Assembly (NCBI GenBank): GCA_003389325.1
Contig: QQVE01000005.1
Location: 1-64,000, forward strand
Reading direction: 5' to 3'
Source: Planctomycetota bacterium
Lineage (GTDB): Bacteria; Planctomycetota; Planctomycetia; Pirellulales; PALSA-1355
DNA: 64,000 nucleotides
Made by a program: the position numbers and the translations under genes. This document shows, piece after piece, positions 25,504-35,700 of the stretch. The first letter of the stretch is position 1. The number at the start of each line of letters is the position of its first letter. Below the pieces are notes generated by a model. That model was not told the origin of the DNA. It saw nothing but the letters and a program-made list of their open reading frames with translations, and ran no database searches.

Positions 25504-26868
25504 TCAGCCGCCATTGGCGGTGTCGATCACGTCGACGAGCTGACCTTCGGCCAGGTTCGACTCGGGCGCCAGAATGACCTGCTCGTTCTCGTCGAGCCCG
25601 CCGGTGATTTCGGCAAACTCGTCGTTGCTCAATCCCACTTCCACGGTTTGCAGGTGGGCCCGGCTGCCGCGAATCGAATAGACCTGCCAGTCGTTCTTGG
25701 GCCCGCGAAACAGGGCGGAGCGGGGGATCACCAGCCCGCCGGAGGCTTCGGCCGTGAAGATGCGCACCCGCACGCGGTAGTGGACGCCCAACTCGTTCTG
25801 TTCGCGCAGCCGGCGCAGGTCGTCGGGAGCGAACTTCATGATGACTTTCACGCGCTGCTGCTCGACGCCCAGCGAGCTGGTTTTGGTGAAGCCGGCCGGG
25901 TAGATCCGCGACACTTCGGCTTCGGCCGCTTGGCCGCCGATGGCCGGTCCGGTGACGGCGACCGGCTGGCCCGGCTTGACGCGCACCACGTCCTGGCTGA
26001 GCACGTCGGCCTCGATCTCCAGATCTTCCCAGCGGCCGATCCGCAACAATATGGTGCCGGCGGCCACCTGGCGTTCGTTGCTCACGGCGCGTTCGAGCAC
26101 GACGCCGTCGACGGGGCTGGTCATGGTGGCCAGCTTGGCGTTCTTTTCGGCGTCGCGCATCTGCACCTCGGCTTCGGCCAGTTGTTGCTCGAGCACGTTG
26201 CGGGTGAGCGTCTTGCGCTGGATGTACTGCCGCACCATGGTGGGCAACAGCGCCATGGCGGCGCGCATGGCCTCGGCCGAGCGAAGCACGAGGTTGTCCT
26301 GCTGGTAGTCGACGCTGCTTTCGACTTTGGCCACTTCGGCCTGGTCGAGCTCTTCTTCGGTGGCCGCGCCGGTCTTGGAGAGCTTCTGCGCGCGGCCCAG
26401 CCGTTTCTCGGCGTACTCGAGCCGGGCCTGCCCCGATTCGACCCGGGCGGCGGCGGCCTCGACCATGCGGTCGATCGATTCGACCATGCTGATCGTCTGC
26501 TTCAGTGCCGTGCTCTCGACCGAGGTGTCGTCGTTTTCCGTGATCGAGGCCTTGAGCCGATCGACCACGGCCTGGGCCGTGGCCAGTTGCAGATCGACCT
26601 CCACCGGCGTGATGCGAGCCACGACCTGGCCCTTGGTGACCGGCGTGCCCTCGACCAGCTCGATGGGCTCGATGCGGCCGCTGTAGGGCATGGTGATCAG
26701 GTAGGTCTCGGCCAGCCGGGTCTTGCCTTCTTCGTCGATGTATTCCTTGATCGGTCCGCGCTGGGCCGCGGCGGCTTCGACGGGCGTGCCGCCGGTGAGC
26801 GAGGTGTAGCCCACCGCGGCAACGACCACGACGCCCAGTGCGACGGCCAATAGGATCCAGGTTTTCAT
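25504..26868 (-). CDS. HlyD-family periplasmic adaptor of an ABC exporter
   Basis: 454 residues. One N-terminal membrane anchor (about 5-25) is followed by a lipoyl-like strand (RIEPIELVEGTPVTKGQVVARI) and a long coiled coil (about 75-215, rich in Ala, Glu and Lys). The second lipoyl half (TSPVDGVVLERAVSNERQVAAG) and beta-barrel domains follow. This is the membrane-fusion adaptor that links an inner-membrane ABC pump to the cell envelope. It is the last gene of a three-gene operon with the permease and ATPase upstream, like the Dev-type exporter order. Confidence 0.9.
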   Translation of the reverse strand: MKTWILLAVALGVVVVAAVGYTSLTGGTPVEAAAAQRGPIKEYIDEEGKTRLAETYLITMPYSGRIEPIELVEGTPVTKGQVVARITPVEVDLQLATAQAVVDRLKASITENDDTSVESTALKQTISMVESIDRMVEAAAARVESGQARLEYAEKRLGRAQKLSKTGAATEEELDQAEVAKVESSVDYQQDNLVLRSAEAMRAAMALLPTMVRQYIQRKTLTRNVLEQQLAEAEVQMRDAEKNAKLATMTSPVDGVVLERAVSNERQVAAGTILLRIGRWEDLEIEADVLSQDVVRVKPGQPVAVTGPAIGGQAAEAEVSRIYPAGFTKTSSLGVEQQRVKVIMKFAPDDLRRLREQNELGVHYRVRVRIFTAEASGGLVIPRSALFRGPKNDWQVYSIRGSRAHLQTVEVGLSNDEFAEITGGLDENEQVILAPESNLAEGQLVDVIDTANGG

Positions 26869-26937
26869 GATGTCCAGCTCCGTGAACTCTCGGCGGCCGG
26901 CGGGCCGCCAACTTTCAATTGTAGCGTCCGGTTCGAA

Positions 26938-29316
26938 CTATTCTTTCGTCTTCGAGGCGTCGAGCCAGTCGAGGCGGTTGATCGCCCGTTGCACCACCGC
27001 GTGGGCGGTCAGGGCAAACACGATGGCCATGCCCACGGCGGCGTACCAGACCCAGGTCGGCGCCACCAGCGGAAAGCGAAACATTTCCGTGTCGTAAACG
27101 CGAGCCAGCACCCAGGCCAGCGCGTACCCCAGCGGCAGTCCCAGCAGCGTTCCCAGCGAGTTGACCACCAGGCTCTCGCGCAGAAACAGCCCGCCGACCT
27201 GCCACTCGTTGTAGCCCAGCACGCGAAACGTGGCGACTTCGCGGCGGCGCTCGGCCAGGCCGACCAGCGACGAGTTGAGCAGGCTGCTGAAGAAGATCAC
27301 GCCGGCAAACAGCACAACGAACACGATGAAGATCCGCTGCGTCTCGACGATAAATTCCATGTTGCGGATCACGTCGGCCCGCACGTTCACCGACTGCACG
27401 CCGGGCAGTTGCTTGATTTCGCGGTAGAGCGAGTTGCGCTGCAGCTCGCCGCCGTCGACCGCCAGTTGCACGCCGGTGACGGCGAACTCCTCGCCCATCA
27501 GGTGGCTCAAGTAGTCGATGTCGGCATAGACGGCCATGCCGATGTAGCTGTCGGAAAGGGCCGTGACGGGCACGTGCAGCTCCTCGCGCCGGCCTTGCGT
27601 GGGCAGCACGGTAACGTGGTCGCCGGGGCGCAGATGCAGAATCTCGGCCAGCTTGCTGCTCATGGCCAGCCCCACCGACGGAATGCGCACGCGCTCGCCG
27701 TCGACGTCGCGCGGCGTGGTCAATTGACTGTGGGGCAACAGCCCCGAGATAGCTCCCCGGCGGCGGTGCGGCCCGTTGACGAACGTGCAACTGACGTCGA
27801 ACTGCGGTTCGGCCAGCGACACGCCCGGCAGGTTGGCCGCTTCGAGCAGCGCGGGCCGGCCCTGCTCGTCCTTGAAGTGCAGATCGACGTCGCTGCGAGT
27901 GACCAACTCGAACTGAAAGTTGATCAAGAACGCGATGGCACTGGTGAGAATGAAGCCGCAGGTCAACAGTCCCGCGCCGAGGCTGGTGGCGAAGATGCCG
28001 ACGGAGGTGCGCAACTTGTGACGGAACACGTTGCGCAGCACGAGCCGCCAGCCGAAGCTCAGGCGGCTCCAGAAGCCGGAAAAATGTTCCAGCCAGATCT
28101 CGCCGCCCTGGGGAGGCGGCTTGGGGCGCATGGCTTCGGCCGGCTTCAGGCTCAGCCCCAGCCGGGCCGCCTGCAGCGAGCCGATCAGCGCGCAGAGCAC
28201 GGCCACGGCCACGCCGCCCAGGTACGTGCCGGGAAAGATGTGGTTCTCGAGGCTCGGGAACTCGTAGAACATCTTGTAGATGCTGAGCACGAAGTGGCTC
28301 ATGGCGTAGCCGAGCCCCAGCCCGATCAGCGAGGCGAACAGCCCCACGGCCATGGCGAACTTGGTGTAGTGCAGAAAGATCTGCGAGTCGTAGTAGCCCA
28401 GCGCTTTGAGCGTGCCGATGATCGTGCGCTGCTGATCGATCAACCGAATCATCAGCACGTTGAGCACCAGCGCGGCCACGGCCAGGAAGATGGCGGGCAT
28501 GATTGTGGAGAAGACGCCCAGCCCCTGAATCTCGTCGCTGAGGAACTGGTTCGACGTTTGCGTGCGCAAGCCGTAGCTGGTGGCCACGCCGTACGGCTCG
28601 AGCATCACCTCCATCCGCCGTAGCACTTCGCCGGGCGTTTCCTTGTGCGCCGGATCGAGCAAACCCACGATCTGGTTCGTGGCCCCCTCGAAGTCGAACA
28701 CCTCCTCGGCATAGGTCCGCTTGATGTAGAACACGCCAAAGTGCTCGGGATCGGGCGCCAGCGAGCCGGGCGATACCAGGTAGACGAACTCGCTGCTGAT
28801 GGCCGTGCCCACCACGTGCAGCTCCTGCCGGCGATTGTTCAAAAGCAGGTGGATCGTGTGGCCCGGGCGGATGCCGTGCTTGCGGGCAAAGGCCGAATTG
28901 ACGATCACTTCGTTCGCGCGGCGGTCGGTAAAGTAGCCGCCGCTTTGCATCACGATGTCGTTGATGATCGGCTTGCGCAAATCGGGTAGCGACAGCACCA
29001 GGCCGTTGAGCGGGGCGATCACGCGCTCCAGGTCGACCGTGGCGAAAAACTGAATCCGCGGGCGGATGGCGGTCACGCCCGGCACGTCGATCAATCGGTC
29101 CACGTCGACCAGCGGGGCCTTCTTCACTTCGATCCAGAAGTCGGCCATGCGGCACTGGTTGTAGTAGCGGAACTTGGCCAGGCTGAGGTTGTAGTAGGCG
29201 GAGCGCATGTAGACGAAGCACATCACGCCCACGGCGATGATGCTGGTAATCGCGATCAGCATCGCACCGGTAGCGCGTACTTCACGCAGCAGCTTGCGAT
29301 CGAGCGCGCTTACCAC
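26938..29316 (-). CDS. FtsX/MacB-type ABC transporter permease
   Basis: 792 residues, about twice a DevC-type permease (about 390), with two FtsX-like membrane blocks. A first membrane helix (about 20-40) and extracytoplasmic domain are followed by three helices (about 270-380), a second extracytoplasmic domain (about 430-660) and three final helices. It should couple ATP hydrolysis to export of a lipid, peptide or other envelope substrate with the HlyD adaptor. Its start overlaps the stop of the ATPase gene by 7 bases. Confidence 0.9.
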   Translation of the reverse strand: MVSALDRKLLREVRATGAMLIAITSIIAVGVMCFVYMRSAYYNLSLAKFRYYNQCRMADFWIEVKKAPLVDVDRLIDVPGVTAIRPRIQFFATVDLERVIAPLNGLVLSLPDLRKPIINDIVMQSGGYFTDRRANEVIVNSAFARKHGIRPGHTIHLLLNNRRQELHVVGTAISSEFVYLVSPGSLAPDPEHFGVFYIKRTYAEEVFDFEGATNQIVGLLDPAHKETPGEVLRRMEVMLEPYGVATSYGLRTQTSNQFLSDEIQGLGVFSTIMPAIFLAVAALVLNVLMIRLIDQQRTIIGTLKALGYYDSQIFLHYTKFAMAVGLFASLIGLGLGYAMSHFVLSIYKMFYEFPSLENHIFPGTYLGGVAVAVLCALIGSLQAARLGLSLKPAEAMRPKPPPQGGEIWLEHFSGFWSRLSFGWRLVLRNVFRHKLRTSVGIFATSLGAGLLTCGFILTSAIAFLINFQFELVTRSDVDLHFKDEQGRPALLEAANLPGVSLAEPQFDVSCTFVNGPHRRRGAISGLLPHSQLTTPRDVDGERVRIPSVGLAMSSKLAEILHLRPGDHVTVLPTQGRREELHVPVTALSDSYIGMAVYADIDYLSHLMGEEFAVTGVQLAVDGGELQRNSLYREIKQLPGVQSVNVRADVIRNMEFIVETQRIFIVFVVLFAGVIFFSSLLNSSLVGLAERRREVATFRVLGYNEWQVGGLFLRESLVVNSLGTLLGLPLGYALAWVLARVYDTEMFRFPLVAPTWVWYAAVGMAIVFALTAHAVVQRAINRLDWLDASKTKE

Positions 29317-30041
29317 GTGATTTCCTCCGGCGGTTGCGGATGCGGATTGTCGTGCACTTCGTGGATTTCACCCGAGCGGAGGCGGATCACCCGGTTCGCC
29401 ACCGGCGCGATGGCCGTGTTGTGCGTGATAATCAGAATGGTCTTGCCCAACGTGTTGCTCAGGTCCACGAGCAGCCGCAGCATGTTCTTGCCCGTTTCGT
29501 AGTCGAGCGCGCCGGTGGGCTCGTCGCACAGCAGCAACTGGGGATTCTTCGCGAGCGCCCGGGCGATGGCCACGCGTTGCTGCTCGCCGCCGGAGAGCTG
29601 CGAGGGGAAGTGGTCCATCCGCTCGCCCAGGCCGACCATCTCGAGCGTTTCGTCGACGTCGAGCGGCTTTTTGCTGATCTCGGTGGCCACGAACACGTTT
29701 TCGCGGGCGGTGAGATTGGGCACGAGGTTGTAGAACTGAAAGACGAAGCCCACGTGTTCGCGGCGATAGCGGGTCAGCTCGCGGGGCGAGGCGACGGCCA
29801 GGTTCTGCTCGCCGTACCAGATGTCGCCCACGGTGGGCGTGTCGAGCCCGCCCATGATGTTCAGCAGGGTCGTCTTGCCCGAGCCGCTGGGTCCGACCAT
29901 GACCAGCAGTTCGCCTCGGCGCACGTCGAAAGAGATGTCGCGAAGCACCTCGACGGCGACTTCGCCCATCTGAAACGTCTTGCCGACGTCTTCGATCTGT
30001 AGGAGGGTTCCCGACTCGGTGGCGGGACCGGAGGCGGACAT
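29310..30041 (-). CDS. ABC exporter ATP-binding protein (LolD/MacB/DevA-like)
   Basis: 243 residues. Walker A is GPSGSGKT near 49, the Q-loop VFQFYNLVP, signature LSGGEQQR near 145, Walker [10 protein letters not shown] near 168 and the H-loop ITHNTAI. This is the ATPase of MacB/DevA-type exporters and is first in the operon. The start at 30041 fits the family N-terminus ([10 protein letters not shown] then [11 protein letters not shown]). A 12-base palindrome TCGCCCGGGCGA sits at 30049-30060, close to the start, and may affect expression. Confidence 0.93.
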   Translation of the reverse strand: MSASGPATESGTLLQIEDVGKTFQMGEVAVEVLRDISFDVRRGELLVMVGPSGSGKTTLLNIMGGLDTPTVGDIWYGEQNLAVASPRELTRYRREHVGFVFQFYNLVPNLTARENVFVATEISKKPLDVDETLEMVGLGERMDHFPSQLSGGEQQRVAIARALAKNPQLLLCDEPTGALDYETGKNMLRLLVDLSNTLGKTILIITHNTAIAPVANRVIRLRSGEIHEVHDNPHPQPPEEITW

Positions 30042-30298
30042 TGTTTTTTCGCCCGGGCGAGTGGTGCGCGGCGGGCGGTGATCACTGTGGCGGGGTGGGT
30101 CGAAAACGAGCCGACCCTCGCCTAATCGTACCCCAAGGGAACAGCCCCGACGACGAAGGTTCGCGGCCGAAGGGCGCAAAACGCGGCAAACGCCGACAGA
30201 TTCGCCCCTTAGGGCAGGGCGGGACCCGGGCGAGGAAGGCAGTTTTTTCGCGGTCGGTTGTCAGGAAGGCGCGACTCGGGCGTCTACACTGACGTGCG

Positions 30299-30550
30299 AT
30301 GAACCTGCTGGCCGTCACAAGCCCGATCGTGAAGCAGCTCCCCGCGGAAAACAGCGAGAGGGAACTGGCGGCCCGCCTGGCGCGCGGCGAACCCGGCGCG
30401 CTGGAAGCGGCGATCGAACAATACGGCCAACGCGTGACGGGGTTGTCCGTGCGGGCAACCCGTGAGGGTAGCGTGAGGGTAGGAAGATCAATACGCTACG
30501 CGCCGTCGCCGGTGGCTCGGGCTAAACGGGGGAAACGGCGAAAACCTTGA
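30299..30550 (+). pseudogene. truncated ECF sigma-factor-like gene
   Basis: 83 codons. Residues about 20-48 (ELAARLARGEPGALEAAIEQYGQRVTGL) look like the start of region 2 of an ECF sigma factor. From residue about 50 onward the reading is unrelated and basic, and a hairpin (GGGTTG/CAACCC, 30440-30461) and a dispersed 30-bp repeat (30501-30527) occupy that place. A working ECF factor is about 170-200 residues, with regions 2 and 4. The gene seems cut off by repeat insertion or deletion and should be inactive. Confidence 0.55.
30501..30527 (-). repeat. dispersed 30-bp repeat, copy 2
   Basis: Reverse-complement match of 13386-13415: on the minus strand it reads GTTTAGCCCGAGCCACCGG, lacking one G present in the first copy. 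It lies within the broken sigma-factor-like frame, so it may mark the disruption. Confidence 0.75.
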
Positions 30551-30635
30551 TCGCATCGGGGGATTTGATACGATCGTCGGGTAGACCCACCTGCCCACTG
30601 CTCGCCGCACCCCCGCCCACCTGGAGGACGAGCCT

Positions 30636-31979
30636 GTGTTGACGATTCCCGGCAAACCGCTTTCCGGCTTCTGTGACGGACTGTCGCGCCGTTCGTTCTT
30701 GAAGATCGGCGGATTGGCCCTCGGGGGACTCGCGCTACCGCAGATTCTGCGGGCGCAAGAAGCCAGCGGCGTGCGGCACACGCACAAGGGGATCATCATG
30801 ATCTTCCTGCCGGGCGGGCCGCCGCACCAGGACTTCTTCGATTTGAAGATGGACGCGCCGGCCGAAATCCGCGGCGAGTTCAAGCCGATCGACACCGCGG
30901 TGCCGGGCATCCAGATCTGCGAACATTTTCCGCTCATCGCCCAGCGGATGGACAAGCTCGTGCCGATCCGCTCGATCGTCGGCGCCTCGGGCGCGCCCGA
31001 CGCGTTCGAGTGCCTCACCGGGCACAAACGCCGGGGTCCGCAACCGCCGGGCGGATGGCCCGCGCTGGGTTCGGTGCTTTCGAAGATGCGCGGGGCGGCC
31101 AACCCGGCCATTCCGCCGTTCGTGGGTCTGTCGCCGAAGATGGGGCACGTGCCCTGGTCCGATGCCGGCGACCCCGGCTTTCTGGGCGTGGCCCACGCGC
31201 CGTTCAAGCCGTCGGGCGAAGGCAAGGACGACATGGTGCTGCAAGGCATCACGCTCGATCGCCTGGCCGACCGCAAGGCGCTGCTGGCGAGCTTCGACAA
31301 CTTCCGCCGCGAGGCCGACGCCACGGGCATGATGGACGGGCTCGACAACTTCAACCAGCAGGCCTTTGGCGTGCTGACTTCGAGCCGGTTGATGGAAGCC
31401 TTGGACATCGAAAAGGAAGACCCCAAAATCCGCGCGGCCTACGGCAAGGGCGATCCGAAGAATCGCAACGACGGCGGGCCGAAGCTGATGGAGCACTTCC
31501 TGATGGCGCGGCGGCTGATCGAAGCCGGCTCGCGCTGCGTGACGTTAGCCTTCAGCCGCTGGGATCACCACGGCCAGAACTTTAACGCCTGCCGCCAGGA
31601 CATGCCGATGCTCGACCAGGGCGTGTCGGCCTTGATCGACGACATTCACAACCGCGGCTTGGACAAGGACGTGTCGGTGGTGGTGTGGGGCGAGTTCGGC
31701 CGCACGCCCAAGATCAACGCGGGCGTGGGCCGCGACCACTGGCCGGCCGTTTCTTGCGCGCTGCTGTTCGGTGGCGGCATGCGTACCGGCCAGGTGATCG
31801 GCTCGACCGACCGCCTGGGCGGCGAAGCCAAGGACCGCCCGGTGCACTTCCAGGAAGTGTTCGCCACGCTCTATCACCGTCTGGGCATCGACGTCAGCCA
31901 GGTCACGCTTCCCGACCTGAGCGGCCGCCCGCAGTACCTGGTCGATCGCGGGTACCAGGTGATGCGCGAGTTGGTGTAG
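30636..31979 (+). CDS. DUF1501 family protein with Tat-type leader
   Basis: 447 residues. The N-terminus carries a twin-arginine signal ([20 protein letters not shown]). The remainder has the DUF1501 hallmarks: [15 protein letters not shown] near the start of the domain, WDHHGQNF and [12 protein letters not shown]. These proteins belong to the alkaline-phosphatase-like/sulfatase-related fold and are abundant in planctomycetes. They usually pair with a DUF1549/DUF1553 cytochrome-like gene; none is adjacent here. GTG at 30636 is the start, with GGAGG 8 bases upstream. Confidence 0.9.
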   Translation: MLTIPGKPLSGFCDGLSRRSFLKIGGLALGGLALPQILRAQEASGVRHTHKGIIMIFLPGGPPHQDFFDLKMDAPAEIRGEFKPIDTAVPGIQICEHFPLIAQRMDKLVPIRSIVGASGAPDAFECLTGHKRRGPQPPGGWPALGSVLSKMRGAANPAIPPFVGLSPKMGHVPWSDAGDPGFLGVAHAPFKPSGEGKDDMVLQGITLDRLADRKALLASFDNFRREADATGMMDGLDNFNQQAFGVLTSSRLMEALDIEKEDPKIRAAYGKGDPKNRNDGGPKLMEHFLMARRLIEAGSRCVTLAFSRWDHHGQNFNACRQDMPMLDQGVSALIDDIHNRGLDKDVSVVVWGEFGRTPKINAGVGRDHWPAVSCALLFGGGMRTGQVIGSTDRLGGEAKDRPVHFQEVFATLYHRLGIDVSQVTLPDLSGRPQYLVDRGYQVMRELV

Positions 31980-32021
31980 CGGTTTCAGCCGTTCGATCAC
32001 GCACCCACCAGCTTCGGGTGG

Positions 32022-32045
32022 CATGCTCACGCTCGCGTGAGCATG
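32022..32045 (+). repeat. REP-like palindrome (copy 4), 5' of the RAYT gene
   Basis: Perfect 11-bp stem with a TC loop, preceded by GGGTGG. It lies 42 bases upstream of the RAYT start codon and is inverted relative to the copy at 32685, so the transposase gene is bracketed by opposing REPs. Confidence 0.85.
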
Positions 32046-32087
32046 TGTGGTACAGTGACGCGTCGAATCTCCTTCGCGCTCGCCCCC

Positions 32088-32666
32088 ATGGCCGATCAAT
32101 CTCGACGAAAACAATGCCGCCGTTACGACATACCCGGCGACGCCCATTTCGTCACATTCTCATGCTTTCGGCGGATTCCGCTACTCTCGCGCGAGCGCTC
32201 GTGCTGCTGGTTCATCGAGGCGCTCCAACTTGGTCGCGCGCGAGAGATGTACCATTTGTGGGCTTACGTGATCATGCCGGAGCACGTTCATCTGGTACTT
32301 TGGCCGCGAAACGGCACGCAGATTTCGGCGATCCTGAAGTCGGTGAAGCAATCATTCTCTCGTCGCGCTCTACTTTGGATCCGAGCAAACGAGCCGGCAT
32401 TCCTCGAGCGACTTCTAGATGTTCGGCCGGGCGGACGGCAATCCTATCGCTGCTGGCAACGGGGCGGAGGATACGATCGCAACCTTCGTTCCGCAGCCGA
32501 TATCCATGAAAAGATCGATTACGTCCACAGTAATCCAGTGCGGCGAGGGCTCGTAGAGAGCGCATCCGAGTGGCGATGGTCGAGTTGCCGCGCTTGGGAA
32601 ACGGGGGTGCAGGAACCGATCGCGATCGACCGCGATTCTGTGCCGAGACTCGTAGTGGATCGATAA
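32088..32666 (+). CDS. REP-associated tyrosine transposase (RAYT)
   Basis: 192 residues. The HUH nuclease motif is in YVIMPEHVHLVLWP (HVH near residue 66). The C-terminal stretch YVHSNPVRRGLVESASEWRWSSCR is the characteristic RAYT ending. A catalytic tyrosine is likely in the GGGYDRNLR segment just before it. Such Y1 (IS200-like) transposases cut single-stranded REP hairpins and are usually single-copy, vertically inherited genes. Here two REPs in opposite orientation flank the gene. The start at 32088 is preferred over 32037, which would begin inside the REP. Confidence 0.92.
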   Translation: MADQSRRKQCRRYDIPGDAHFVTFSCFRRIPLLSRERSCCWFIEALQLGRAREMYHLWAYVIMPEHVHLVLWPRNGTQISAILKSVKQSFSRRALLWIRANEPAFLERLLDVRPGGRQSYRCWQRGGGYDRNLRSAADIHEKIDYVHSNPVRRGLVESASEWRWSSCRAWETGVQEPIAIDRDSVPRLVVDR

Positions 32667-32684
32667 GCGATCTCTGGGGCCAAG

Positions 32685-32708
32685 CATGCTCACGCGAGCG
32701 TGAGCATG
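32685..32708 (-). repeat. REP-like palindrome (copy 5), 3' of the RAYT gene
   Basis: Same 11-bp stem, loop GA. Read on the minus strand its flanks, GGGTGC before and CTTG after, equal those of copy 2 in the MITE-like element. It lies between the convergent RAYT and LptD-like genes, where it may also act as a transcript end. Confidence 0.85.
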
Positions 32709-32751
32709 GCACCCCGCGAACTCAGCGAGATGATCGCTCAGGAGATCGACG

Positions 32752-35700
32752 CTACTCCAACCCGTAGACGCCGGCCAGGGGGACCGACATGGGGGTCACG
32801 GGGCCGAGGCGGCCTTGGAGGAAGCGGGGCTGGATCGCGAAGTTGGCGCCGACGTTGCCCTTACTGGTGTCGACGTTGACGATCACGCTCATCAGGAACG
32901 ATTCGCCGATGCGGGTGAGCATGAAGTTCTGGCCGATGTTGCGATCGTCGCGGAAGTCGAACGACGTGCCGAACGACGAGAGCCACTTGGGACTCATGCG
33001 GTAGCTGTAGTTGAACAGCACGACGCTGCTGGTGATCGGTCCTTCCAGCGAGTGGTAGCCCATGTAGATCGATCCGCGCGGCGGGCGGCGGACGAAGCCG
33101 CCCACGGCGGTGTACTTGCCGGCCCGTTGGAAGAAGTCGTAGTAGCCGGAGGTCGTGATCGTGGTACGGTCGCCCACGTGCCAGCGGTAGTCGTAGTCGA
33201 CCAGGCCGATCGCCGTGCCGAAGTTGTCGCGGTCGGGATTGGGGAAGAACGTGGCGTCGACGTCGAACGTCATCCAGTCGATGATGTGGGGATTGTCGGG
33301 CCGGCCGCGCTTGGTTTGCCAGCGCTGCTTGGCCCCGACCCGGATGGTGAACAGGTCGTCGGCGATTTCCATCGAGGGCGAGGCCACATAGCTGCCCAAC
33401 CCGCGGCGCAGCGCGTAGTAGCGTTCGTCGAACTCGAGCGGCGCAAGCAGCGGCGGCACGCCGAAGTCGAAGAACGGATACCAGCGGCGGTAGGCTTCGA
33501 TGTTGTTGTCGTCGACCGGGTCGTACAGCGGCAGTTCGTCGAGATCGAGCGTGCTTTGGGCATAGAACGAGTCCACCTCGAGCACGACTTTGTGTGCCAG
33601 CCCGTTGACGTTGAACAACTGGCTTTGCACGTTGGGGTCGACGGCCCACATCGTGGTCGTGGCCCGCGTGCCTAGCGCGCCGTAAGCGCGGTTGACGGGG
33701 TTGAAGTCGATGTTTTCGCCCCAGCGAGCCAGTTCGCCCAGGGCGTAGGAGGTGACCTTGACGGGACCGACCTCGACCGGAAGGTCGATCTCGTGCCGGG
33801 TGATGAGCCGCTCGCCGGGGCGCGTGCTGTTGGCCGGGAATTCCCACGGCAGCGGACCCCACATCGCCGCTTGGGCCGGATCGGTCGGCCCCTTGGCACT
33901 GCGCATGCGGGCGAAGGCCACGCTAGTGTGCTCAAACCAGGTGAGCCGTTCGCCGACCGGCTGGCCGATCCAGAAGTGGTCGGCCCGCGGCAGCCATTCG
34001 GTGACGGTGAAGAAGTTGTTCAGCCGTACGCCGCCCACGACGCTCCAGGTGCTGTTGTCGAGGTATTGCTTCAGCTCGAAGTCGGTCGACTGGTCCTTGA
34101 GCTGGTCGTATTCGCGCTCGAAGTACTGTTCGAGGAAGTTGAAGTCGGAGATCAGCCCCACCTCGCCGGTGAAGATGAAGCCGTTGTCGAGCAGGCTGCG
34201 GTGCTGCAACAGCACGCGGCCGCGGTAGCTCTTCTCCGGCGGCACATTGCGGCGCAGCAAACCGAGGTCGTCGAGGCCGTGGTCCTTGATCGCCCAGGCG
34301 TCGAGGAAGCCGCCGGAGCTTTCCGGCACGCCGAACCACGACTGCCGTTCGTAGTCGAAGTTCGTGCCGTAGCCGAAACCGCGCTCGCTCATGTAGTCGG
34401 CGCTGGCCGTCCAGCGCGTGGCCGGCGGCGGGTTGCGCAGTCCGAGGATCTGGTAAACGTCGAAGTCGGTCAGCACCTGGGTGCCGAACACCCGGTCGTT
34501 GCGAATCTGGATGTCTTCGATGTAGAAGTTCGGCTGCTCCAGGTCCGTGGCCAAGAAGGGCCAGTAGAAGACCGGCACCTGGCCGATGTACACCCGGTTG
34601 TTCCGGCTGGTGACGAGCTGATCGTGGTCGATAATCTGCTCGCCGTTGACGTCCACTTCGGGCTGGCCCGTGTAGGGGTTGATTCGCGGGTGCTGCACGT
34701 CGTCGTAGGTCATCAGCTCGCTGCGCAGCTCGTACGTGGGAATGCCCATCCGGCTGGAAGTGATCGAGCCGTTCTGGGCAATGAAGTGATCGCGGCCGAG
34801 CTGCTGCACGACGTCGGCCTGCAAGCGGAGCAGCCCGTCGTAGTCGGGGGCGGGCGTGAGCATTTCGGCGCCCAGCACGATGCCCGACTGGCGGTTCACG
34901 TCGTAGAACATGCGTTGGGCGTAGACCGTGCGCTGGCCCTGGCGGAAGACGACGTTGCCCTCCATGTAGATATGCAGCAGGCGGTCCTGCGATTGCTGCG
35001 CTTCGCCGCCTTCGACCCGCAGGTCGCCGTCGGTCCAGATCACGAGGTTGTCGGTGTCGACGTCGATTGAGCCAAGCTCGTCGAGGCCGTCGACGATGAT
35101 CGTCACGTTCTTGGCAATCGCGATGTGCTGGCCGCCGTCGGGACTCGGCAACCAGTCGAACTCCAGGTTGTTGTAGTTGCGCGGCACGATCCGCACCCGC
35201 AGCATGTCGGGCGGCGGCGCGATGATCGGCGGCGGCGGCGCGATCGGCTCGGCGAACTGCGCTTGCTGCACCGGCGGGGCACGGCCCAACTGCGCCGCGG
35301 CGCGCCCGTAGACTTCGGGCTTCGTGGCGGGAGGCTCGACCCAGGCGGTCGGCCGCACGTCGACCGGCACGGCCGAATAGAAGCGGCCGAACCAGTGCTG
35401 ATCGGCAATCTTTGCGGCGCCGGCTGCGCGAATGCCGTCTTCGCCGGCGGCCTCGCCGGGCTGGTAGCTGATCTCAACGTCGCCTTCGAGGTAGGCGATC
35501 ACCTTGTGCGGCGGATTGCCCAGCGGCCCGCCGCGCTCGACCCACAACACCGCCTGGCGGCTGCGGGCGTAGGTCAGTCCCTGGTTGACGTAGCAGTTGC
35601 CTTCGAGCAGGTAGACGTCGTAGGAGCCTTCGACCCAGTGCGCGCCGCTGTCGGCGGCCAACGTGATGCGATCCGCGAGTCGGCCCGGCGGCAGTTCGAC

